From a virus, in the IMG/VR virus record IMGVR_UViG_3300030012_001970, positions 1 to 33,700 of that record: 33,700 nt of DNA; one strand, given 5' to 3'. Of this stretch, positions 21,056-28,738 are shown piece after piece. A model generated the notes under the pieces. It was not told where the DNA came from. It was given only the letters and a program-made list of their open reading frames with translations, and ran no database searches. Each line of letters opens with the position of its first letter. Within the stretch, counting starts at the first letter, position 1. The position numbers were made by a program, and so were the translations under genes.

Positions 21056-21214
21056 ATGATGACAATGTTAGAAGTAAAGCCCGAAGAAATACAGAAATGC
21101 CCGAACTGTGACTGTGAGTTCGACCTCGATAAAATAACCGAAAAATACTGCGATACGTGTAAAATGCACATAATAGTATTGCAAGACGAGGTATATCAGC
21201 ACTATGGATTCTAA
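21056..21214 (+). CDS. 52-residue zinc-ribbon protein
   Basis: This frame has a GGAG-type ribosome binding site (AAGGAG, 21041-21046). It contains CPNCDC near 15-20 and YCDTC near 31-35, a four-Cys ribbon, then IIVLQDEVYQHYGF. It is the last gene of the primase operon. Like the other ribbons here, it may modulate transcription or replication proteins; no specific function can be given. Confidence 0.6.
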   Translation: MMTMLEVKPEEIQKCPNCDCEFDLDKITEKYCDTCKMHIIVLQDEVYQHYGF

Positions 21215-21220
21215 AACGCC

Positions 21221-21237
21221 TTAAATATACCCATAAT
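21221..21237 (+). promoter_or_regulatory. TATA-like promoter before the XPF-like gene
   Basis: The gap holds TTAAATATACCCATAAT; TTAAAT starts 29 nt before the ATG at 21250. No ribosome binding site is visible, so a leaderless transcript is likely. The 3' part matches the recurring GCCGTAGT block only partly. Confidence 0.45.
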
Positions 21238-21249
21238 ACTACATCTATC

Positions 21250-21957
21250 ATGCTCTTGGTCGATGACCGGGAAAATCCCAAAGTGGTCAACAAACTGCTC
21301 ATGAGAATGGGTGCTAATAACGTAAAAGTATGTAGGATGGCATCAGCAGACTATCAGATAGGTAAGTGGGGCATCGAGGCCAAGGAGATAAATGACCTTT
21401 ACCGCTCTATCTTGGGAATAGGTAGGAATCGCACGATTGTAGCGCAGTTGCGAGACTTGCAAGAGAACTACGAGAACCCTGTGCTGCTCGTCTATGGCAC
21501 AAAACTCAAGCCTTGGGTGCAAGGCAGCAGAAGGCCGTCAGCCAAGCAGATTGCTATGGAGATGGCCCGGATGAAGAAGGTCATAAATCAGTTCAAGATC
21601 ACGTTCTACCAGCGATTTCCCAAGATAAAATACATGGAGGTCGTCAGCATGGATGACTTCGTAGAGTGGTTGGTCGTCAACCATACACAGGACGGTATGG
21701 CTCTCAGCAATCATCACCCGGATGTCATACACTCCGTCAAGAAGTTTGACATGGACCCACGCATCGCTGCACTGTCCACTGTTCAAGGTGTCACGCCCGC
21801 TACAGCCGAGAAACTCTTGCAGAAGTTCGGTAGTTTGCCCGGAATACTACGTTCACGGACCACACAGAAATCTTTGATGGAGATCGACGGTATAGGTAGG
21901 AAGCGTGCCAAAGACATCCTAGCCCTACGCAATATCTACGAGAACGTAGAGAACTGA
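21250..21957 (+). CDS. XPF/ERCC4-family nuclease with HhH domain
   Basis: This encodes 235 residues. The ERCC4 nuclease core is seen as LLVDDREN (residues 2-9), SADYQIGKWGIEAKEINDLY near 34-53 and R-x-IVAQLRDLQENY. The canonical E-R-K-x-x-x-D is replaced by E-A-K-E-I-N-D, keeping Glu, Lys and Asp. The C-terminal 60 residues hold two helix-hairpin-helix units (VQGVTPATAEKLLQKFGSL and IDGIGRKRAKDIL). No helicase domain is attached, as in short archaeal XPF. It probably cuts branched or forked DNA. It ends inside the convergent tail-tip gene on the other strand. Confidence 0.85.
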   Translation: MLLVDDRENPKVVNKLLMRMGANNVKVCRMASADYQIGKWGIEAKEINDLYRSILGIGRNRTIVAQLRDLQENYENPVLLVYGTKLKPWVQGSRRPSAKQIAMEMARMKKVINQFKITFYQRFPKIKYMEVVSMDDFVEWLVVNHTQDGMALSNHHPDVIHSVKKFDMDPRIAALSTVQGVTPATAEKLLQKFGSLPGILRSRTTQKSLMEIDGIGRKRAKDILALRNIYENVEN

Positions 21958-24900
21958 GTAGCGGTGGACCTACCGGGAATAGAGGCTCTATTCATTCTTA
22001 CGTCTAAATTATGTAGTGTTATAGATGAGGTGTTGGCATCGTCGTTGCCTATTCCGGGCTTCCTCACTATACGAACACTTACTCTATTCTTAGGTGTTTT
22101 TATCCCCGATAGGCTAGTCAAAGGAAGTAGATCCACAGTTTTTTGTTGTGTGTTGCTAGATATAGTCACTGTATTGGTGACAGATGTTCCTGTGTTTTCT
22201 ATTGTGGCTGTTATCTCTAACACACCTTTGCTCTTTACAGCACCGGCCCCACAACTTACTTTAGCCGTAATAATTAAATCATCGTTGACCACATCTTCCG
22301 GCGTTGTGAATTGTGTTTCAAGACTTACTCTTTGGCTTGTTGCTACGGCATCTGCCGTGCCTACTAGACCCTTAGCACCAAAGACGTAGCCATCGGCTGT
22401 GAGGGCGGCAGAACCGCCGGTTGCGATGATAGACACATCGCTACCTTCGATACCGCGCATGGCAGTCATCATACTACCCTCGTTTCGCATACCCAAGATA
22501 GAGAAGTTGCTGTTTCCTAGATCATTCATGTCCATTCTGCCTATATATCTATTGAATGTAGTGCTTGACTGTTGATTTATTGTCAATTCTGTTTCGCCAT
22601 ATCCGTTTCCATCCGGGTCTAACGTGCCTCCCACGGGCAGATCCGGTGTGAAATCTGAACCGGGTGGGTTGCTAGGTGGACTTGGTTGACCTCCCGGTGG
22701 ATAGGGGCTGTTATGTTCAGAACCCATGCCACTACTTATGCCTGTGTTGCCTATTGCGTGTCCTGTGCCATCAGACCCGTATACGTGGGATAAGAAACCA
22801 CCTAAGCGTATAGATTCGTCCCGTTCTAACTTCAAAGTGACTTCATCTGTTTTGCCAGCCGTGACATTCCAATTTACTTCTTTTACCACTAAACTTGTTG
22901 CCGTGTTCAAACCTAAACCGGGATCTGTGACAGACACTATTGAGGCCGGATGATATTTCATATCTTTACATATCTGCACACGGGGAGCATACCAAACTGC
23001 CCTATCATCTGCAAAACCACCTTGGAAATCATGCGCTCTCTTACCGAGCGGGAAGATACTATTGACATTTACCGAGCCACTACCATTGTCAACGCTGCTG
23101 TCTAGGATATAGTTAGATGCAGTATGATCTGTTTGTGACGGGTTGCCGCACCTGTGTCTGAGAAGCGCACGGCAGTATTCTGCGTTGAATGATACGATAA
23201 TTTTTCCGCCAGCAGAACTGTCATAACTTGAAGGAACAGGTATTTCGTAGAAACCACTGTGTTTGACATTTATAGTTTCACTACCGTTTGCTGTTCCCGG
23301 TATTCTTCTGTTTCCTGTAAAGTCATAATCAGCAAGTGTTATGGTGAATTCTGCCTCATCAATACTTGTTCCATTTTGATTTTTCAGATCAATCCATATA
23401 CGCATAGAATTACCGTTAGAATTTACCAAAGGCATATTTTCGGTCACATGAACCACTTGTAAGGCATATGATATAGAATTAGACCCATACCATGTGTAGT
23501 TGTCGTTGTAGGCTATAGTCGTTGGGTTGTTGTCAACCTTAGAAATACCGTATCTTGCATATATGTCTGTCGTGGTCTTCAGATTACCGTCAAGAGCGTT
23601 GACCATGCCGGGGAAGAGAACACCACCTGTTCCCAATCTTGTCCAATTTGTGACGAATTTGTTGGCATTTGTCACTGTTTGTAATTTAGACTGCAATGCT
23701 ACGTATGAATCTGAAATATATCCGTATCTACCTTGATCTATCATTTTGTTGTTTATTGATTGTTCTAATATAGGGTTGATAGTAAGTTGCATAGGAGCGT
23801 TTTGGTTTTTATTGTATTCTTGCTTTGCTATCTGTAGAGCCTCGACACTGTTTCTTATGCTTGGCATCTCTACTATTCTCCACCTAGTAGTATCGGACAA
23901 AGCAGGTTTGGGGTGATCTATGAAGGACGCACCATTATTGTAATATACCCTTACATGAGAGATTTGAGAGGTCATTTGCGACGTAAAATTGGCTACTTTT
24001 ATGTTTTGTCTTGTAAATGACAAGTGCGAATTAAATTTTGGTCTAAATTCAATTCTGCCATCACGTCCTACTAGGTAAGAAAATGTTGTTTTTAGGCTAT
24101 TCAATTCTCCAAACCCACTTTTCTGTCTCATCGCGTTGAGTATGGAGGCTAACGTCTTACCTTTTGTCTCTAAAATAGAGCCATAACTGTCATTTGACGT
24201 GGTATCGCTATATGTCGTCATTATGCTAGTGTTAGGCACGTTGTTTATGTCATATATAGCGGTCAAACGGGTAGGTGGTAGCCAACTGTCTGTGATGGCC
24301 GCATTCCATAGAGTCCTTACTTTGTCGCTTTCGTAGAATGTGCCACTGTTTTTACTCTTTATGCGACCATTCATGTGCATAAGTAATCTTAACATAAAGA
24401 CAGCACCGAAAGAAGAATGAACTTCGACGGATTTAGCGTCAGATGGGCCTATCAAACCAAAATTAGTCCAACTTGTCTCTAATGCGTTGTATTTTTCTTG
24501 TATGGCTTCCGAAAAACCCTCGTTAGAAGTCCTTGCCAAGTTGATTTCCTCGTCCGTTAGAGATGTCATGAACACTTTACCTAACTGTGGAGGTATGGTA
24601 AATGTATCATTTGTCGCAAAACTACTGCCCGATACCACTAATTTAGTGTTTGAATTGCTGTCATCTACCTCTCCCACGTTTAGAATATTGTGTCTACTTG
24701 TTTCTGTGCCTCCCGCGTTAGTCCTTTCAAGTATCATTCCTTCTTTTACACCGTCAGCAGGGAAAGTAGCACCGCTTACAGTAATTACTTGTGTAGTAGC
24801 GATTCCTCCGTATGATCCTCCCGATGATGGCGACGAAGATACGGTATAAACACCCGAAGACGGCAATTGTGTATCTGTTTTGTTTTCGTAGGAAAAGTAA

Positions 24901-27900
24901 AAATCCTGCATATTAGGCTCATTATTGCTTCTGCTGACGATAGCACGAACAAACCCATACCCTTGATCGTCAAAGATAGTGGGGTCGTCTATAGGCAGAC
25001 CTGTATATGAATTTTCCAAGAATACACCATCGCTGTCTATGTCTGTCACTAATGTAGCCTTACCTTGCAGGTGCTTGGCATTGGGGTGTGTCAAAGCCCT
25101 AGTATCTGTTGTTAGATATGACGGTGTGGCTTCATACCAATAATTGTCTATCAGCATCGGAAATCCTTCGTTTGTGGCTACGTAGTCGCCTAGATTAGTT
25201 CTAAGTCCTGCTATTTGACCTATTTTACCATCATTTATGTGAGTGTTTAGGTTGAAGAAGGGAGATGTGTCTATGACTACAAAAGCACCTGCTTTGTCTT
25301 CCCAATCTTGATATTGCGTTAGATCCAAATCGCTACCTGTGGTTGGATAAACTACAGCCGAACTGAGAACTTGATATGTGCTTGCTGTGTGTGTTGTAGA
25401 GGTGGTCAATACAGTGCTTGTTTTGCCCGTAATCGTGTGTATGCCATCGTGAGCCGTTGAGCCAACCAAATGAACAAAGTCAACACCGCTTGGGAACTTG
25501 TTGGTCATATCGCTGCTACTTATTGTTATCGTTAATTTACCGCTTGATTCTCCCAAAGTAGCACTGACGGGATTTGCGTAATCAACAGGTTTGGAGAAAG
25601 CACCGCCTGTTATCGGATCTGATGTAGAATCTATGTTCCAAACACTGATGTCATCACCGTTTTTTAGGCTGGCGAATTTGTCCAAGTTGCCATCTGCGTT
25701 TCTTTGCTCGGCATAGAATAGATCGAAATTGTAATTGTCACTTATTGGGTATTGTAGCCCAAAATCTTGCTTTCTGTCTAAAGCATCTGCGTTTGCCCTG
25801 CTATTGTTTCTCATATCCGACCATAACAGCCAAATATGTTTGTAATCGTTGCTTATGCTTCTAACTTTTATTTTGTCCCTGTTGGCAGAAGAAACATAGT
25901 CAAACATATATTTAACACCCACAAGATAATATTCTGATGAACCGTTGTCCTTTTTACCTTGGTAGATGAATTTACCTAAGAAGTTTCCGTCCCTGTATAT
26001 TTCAGCAATTCCGTATTGTGGCAAACCTGCATAAGAACTCGCAGGAACTCTAAATGACGTAGATGAGGGAGTGTAAGTTATTCCGTGATTGACACCTTGT
26101 TGTGCTATGGTGTTTGCGGGATCGAATTGTATTCTACCGAAGTGATATTGGAACCACAACGATTGAGGTAAGTCACGCATCCAACGAGCGTGCAAAACCC
26201 TTTCGGGGAACTCGGTCACGTTTGTTATGATACCTGTGTCTTTCGACCATTCTACTCTATCGTTGCCTGTTTTCAAAGCGTCTGTATTTGCTGCGCTGCT
26301 TTGACAATACACACCATAATCGCTTGTAGCGTCTTTTGCTGTGTATGTCTTAACCCAATATAATATGTTAAAATTATTATGTGTGTTGTTGAAGTAAGAC
26401 CTTGTTTGTTTTATCTGCTTGACCTTGTGCCTACCCTTGTAGATTGCTCCTGTGTAGTTAGCGTTGCCTATTGTTCTACTATTAACGTAAAATTCATCAT
26501 TGATACTCAAGCCGGGATCAGCGTCAAATATAATATTGACTTCATGTGGTTGATCGTTGACATCGAGAATATCACTTGGATGAGGCTTATTACCCTCTTT
26601 AGTTCTCCAAAGTATGTCATTTTTATTACTATACTCGTTAGGGTCATAGAACGGACCCCAAGCCTTACCCATGTAGATAATCTTTGCAGTTTCTCCTGTG
26701 ACAGCCAACGTGCCACCAGCGACAGTTATGACGTTGCCCGATACAGAAGAAGAGGCATATGTTCCATTGTGGTTGGCTGAGTTTGTTATGGTGATGTTTA
26801 CGGGGTGAGTCAAACCGTGGTCGCTACGAGACAGGTGTATCTGTGTGTTTCCGCTTGTGTCCTCGTTAAAACCCAATATACCTAGCCCCTCATGAAAATC
26901 CTCTATATTATTGGGGCCATGTGTGTCTTCGTTGTTATACATCTGTATGGGGTGTCCCGATCCCAACTGCGTCCTTTGCGTGGATGTCTCAAGATACCCA
27001 CTGTCTTTGTCAAAACCTAAGTCCGGGCCTAGCAGTTTCAATTCTCTCGATCCTAAATTCATTGTGTTCTTAAATCCTTGTGCCTCATAAAGCCAATAAT
27101 CAGTTTCAGCCTCATTGTCATTCAATGATTCTTGACCCACTTCCCACAAAGGCACTGTGCGATCCATGATACTAAGGGCATCGCTGGCTTGGAATGTAAG
27201 TATTCTATCTCTCCTTTTTTCTTTTATGCTAAAATTATCTACTATGCCTCTCCATAATGGCCTGTCTATTCTGGGAGAATCTTCACCAAAGATCAATAAC
27301 TGCCAATCAAGGGCGGAAGTAGCCACAAAAAGATCCTTTATGTTGTGTTGATAGTTGGCAGCATTGCTACCTCTTAGATTGTCTGAGTGTAAAGCCGGTA
27401 TGTCCGATACATCTATAGAACAAGAAGATATACCATTGACTGCCCTACTCATATTCAATTTTGTGATAGGAGCATCATCGTTGTCTCCTGTCACATTGTC
27501 TGTTAGGTATCTCACTAAACCTACTCTATCAAACATAGTGTAAGATACATATCCTTCGGTAGATCCTGTCTCAGCATTGACTATGCTTATTTGGTAGCCA
27601 TAAAGATTAGCGGCTGTAGGTGAGCCTACCATAGAAGCGTTTTCTTTTATTCTAGTGCCGTTTACATATATGTCATACTCACCAGCCGAGTAATCCATAA
27701 CAAAGTCTATGTCAATCCAAGTATCGTCATTTGTGTAGGACTGTTCAGTTCCCGAACTATCATACAATTCTCCGGCTGTGTCATAGGTCACATTCATACC
27801 TCCGGTTGTGTAGTTGAGAGGTATAACCGCGTTTATGGCCGCATTACTAGTTCCAAAGCCTGTGTCGGTCAAATCAGTCGTTGGTTGGGGAAAACCTATC

Positions 27901-28730
27901 TCAAACCTCAACCCTATCTTAGTCCAATCACCAACTTGTTTATGTCCTCTTACAGCCATTCTAGCCGTGAATACATCGCCATCAAGTCTTGTGTTAAGTG
28001 GACCATCATATATCAACACCGGAACTGTAGGATTGTTGGCTTTGTCGTAGCGGGCAGACTGAACAACCAAGAAGGGTTTTTTAGCGGGAGAAGTGACCTC
28101 GGCAAACAATCTATGTGGTGTGTTGTCTGTAGAGTCTTCTTTGAGTGCCTCTCCCATCCACACGCCCGTCAAGTGACCTCTTTGCACGAAGTTCCCACTT
28201 GTATCTTTCACACCAGCATCGTCGGTGGTGTCGTAAGAGGCGGCATTATAGCCCTGCATAGTGGCTCTACCAAAGGTAGCGTCGTTAGTGCCTGTGGGAA
28301 CAACGTAAGAACCCAAGGTATCGTAGCCGTTCACGAACTTGAGATAGCCGTCACCCACAGCCCCACCGAACCTGTATCTGTTGGCTACGTGACCGTCTGG
28401 GTATTGCAACTGCGCCCTGCCTTCCCACTCATCGTTGCTTTGTCTTGTGTCGTCGTGCGAGATAAACTCAAACAAACCATCGTTCTTCAATAGTTTTTGG
28501 GCATCGGGCGCATACTCGTTGCCCCCTGTATGGTCCCTATCGGGTTGCGCCCATCGGTATCGGGGGTTGAGCGTGGCCTCCCCGTTCATGGGGTTGCCGT
28601 GATGAGAATTTGTATGATCCCTGTCTGTGCCGGGACTGTTCTTGTCATCGGGAATGGCTCTCGCCCCGTTGAAATCATCGTAGTAGCCAGCCAGCCACAC
28701 TTGATACTTCTTGTTGACAGTCCTTACCAT
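21936..28730 (-). CDS. giant tail-tip / tail hub and receptor-binding protein
   Basis: This encodes 2264 residues, with AGGTGA 4 nt before the ATG on this strand. Domains in order: a beta-rich N-terminus; a LamG/ConA-like domain at about 240-390 (WIDIDFVMDYSAGEYDIYVN); a hub-like segment near 430-545 (LWRGIVDNFSIKEKRRDRIL); three similar small beta modules near 650, 1095 and 1340; a second hub-like part near 1550-1670 (VGRDGRIEFRPKF; ISHVRVYYNNG); a Pro/Gly-rich linker near 2010-2030; and a C-terminal beta region of about 230 residues. Position right after the tape measure fits a tail-tip or baseplate protein, with the tail end likely binding the host. The function of each domain is inferred. 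Confidence 0.75.
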   Translation of the reverse strand: MVRTVNKKYQVWLAGYYDDFNGARAIPDDKNSPGTDRDHTNSHHGNPMNGEATLNPRYRWAQPDRDHTGGNEYAPDAQKLLKNDGLFEFISHDDTRQSNDEWEGRAQLQYPDGHVANRYRFGGAVGDGYLKFVNGYDTLGSYVVPTGTNDATFGRATMQGYNAASYDTTDDAGVKDTSGNFVQRGHLTGVWMGEALKEDSTDNTPHRLFAEVTSPAKKPFLVVQSARYDKANNPTVPVLIYDGPLNTRLDGDVFTARMAVRGHKQVGDWTKIGLRFEIGFPQPTTDLTDTGFGTSNAAINAVIPLNYTTGGMNVTYDTAGELYDSSGTEQSYTNDDTWIDIDFVMDYSAGEYDIYVNGTRIKENASMVGSPTAANLYGYQISIVNAETGSTEGYVSYTMFDRVGLVRYLTDNVTGDNDDAPITKLNMSRAVNGISSCSIDVSDIPALHSDNLRGSNAANYQHNIKDLFVATSALDWQLLIFGEDSPRIDRPLWRGIVDNFSIKEKRRDRILTFQASDALSIMDRTVPLWEVGQESLNDNEAETDYWLYEAQGFKNTMNLGSRELKLLGPDLGFDKDSGYLETSTQRTQLGSGHPIQMYNNEDTHGPNNIEDFHEGLGILGFNEDTSGNTQIHLSRSDHGLTHPVNITITNSANHNGTYASSSVSGNVITVAGGTLAVTGETAKIIYMGKAWGPFYDPNEYSNKNDILWRTKEGNKPHPSDILDVNDQPHEVNIIFDADPGLSINDEFYVNSRTIGNANYTGAIYKGRHKVKQIKQTRSYFNNTHNNFNILYWVKTYTAKDATSDYGVYCQSSAANTDALKTGNDRVEWSKDTGIITNVTEFPERVLHARWMRDLPQSLWFQYHFGRIQFDPANTIAQQGVNHGITYTPSSTSFRVPASSYAGLPQYGIAEIYRDGNFLGKFIYQGKKDNGSSEYYLVGVKYMFDYVSSANRDKIKVRSISNDYKHIWLLWSDMRNNSRANADALDRKQDFGLQYPISDNYNFDLFYAEQRNADGNLDKFASLKNGDDISVWNIDSTSDPITGGAFSKPVDYANPVSATLGESSGKLTITISSSDMTNKFPSGVDFVHLVGSTAHDGIHTITGKTSTVLTTSTTHTASTYQVLSSAVVYPTTGSDLDLTQYQDWEDKAGAFVVIDTSPFFNLNTHINDGKIGQIAGLRTNLGDYVATNEGFPMLIDNYWYEATPSYLTTDTRALTHPNAKHLQGKATLVTDIDSDGVFLENSYTGLPIDDPTIFDDQGYGFVRAIVSRSNNEPNMQDFYFSYENKTDTQLPSSGVYTVSSSPSSGGSYGGIATTQVITVSGATFPADGVKEGMILERTNAGGTETSRHNILNVGEVDDSNSNTKLVVSGSSFATNDTFTIPPQLGKVFMTSLTDEEINLARTSNEGFSEAIQEKYNALETSWTNFGLIGPSDAKSVEVHSSFGAVFMLRLLMHMNGRIKSKNSGTFYESDKVRTLWNAAITDSWLPPTRLTAIYDINNVPNTSIMTTYSDTTSNDSYGSILETKGKTLASILNAMRQKSGFGELNSLKTTFSYLVGRDGRIEFRPKFNSHLSFTRQNIKVANFTSQMTSQISHVRVYYNNGASFIDHPKPALSDTTRWRIVEMPSIRNSVEALQIAKQEYNKNQNAPMQLTINPILEQSINNKMIDQGRYGYISDSYVALQSKLQTVTNANKFVTNWTRLGTGGVLFPGMVNALDGNLKTTTDIYARYGISKVDNNPTTIAYNDNYTWYGSNSISYALQVVHVTENMPLVNSNGNSMRIWIDLKNQNGTSIDEAEFTITLADYDFTGNRRIPGTANGSETINVKHSGFYEIPVPSSYDSSAGGKIIVSFNAEYCRALLRHRCGNPSQTDHTASNYILDSSVDNGSGSVNVNSIFPLGKRAHDFQGGFADDRAVWYAPRVQICKDMKYHPASIVSVTDPGLGLNTATSLVVKEVNWNVTAGKTDEVTLKLERDESIRLGGFLSHVYGSDGTGHAIGNTGISSGMGSEHNSPYPPGGQPSPPSNPPGSDFTPDLPVGGTLDPDGNGYGETELTINQQSSTTFNRYIGRMDMNDLGNSNFSILGMRNEGSMMTAMRGIEGSDVSIIATGGSAALTADGYVFGAKGLVGTADAVATSQRVSLETQFTTPEDVVNDDLIITAKVSCGAGAVKSKGVLEITATIENTGTSVTNTVTISSNTQQKTVDLLPLTSLSGIKTPKNRVSVRIVRKPGIGNDDANTSSITLHNLDVRMNRASIPGRSTATQFSTFS

Positions 28731-28738
28731 TCACTCAC

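Noticed and set aside
27885-28493. 202-residue + strand open frame opposite the tail-tip gene
   Set aside because: It lies wholly antisense to a continuous 2264-residue coding frame, has no ribosome binding site or recognisable domain, and its composition is what a shadow of a beta-rich protein would give. The same holds for 21964-22389, 24487-24849 and 26379-26780.
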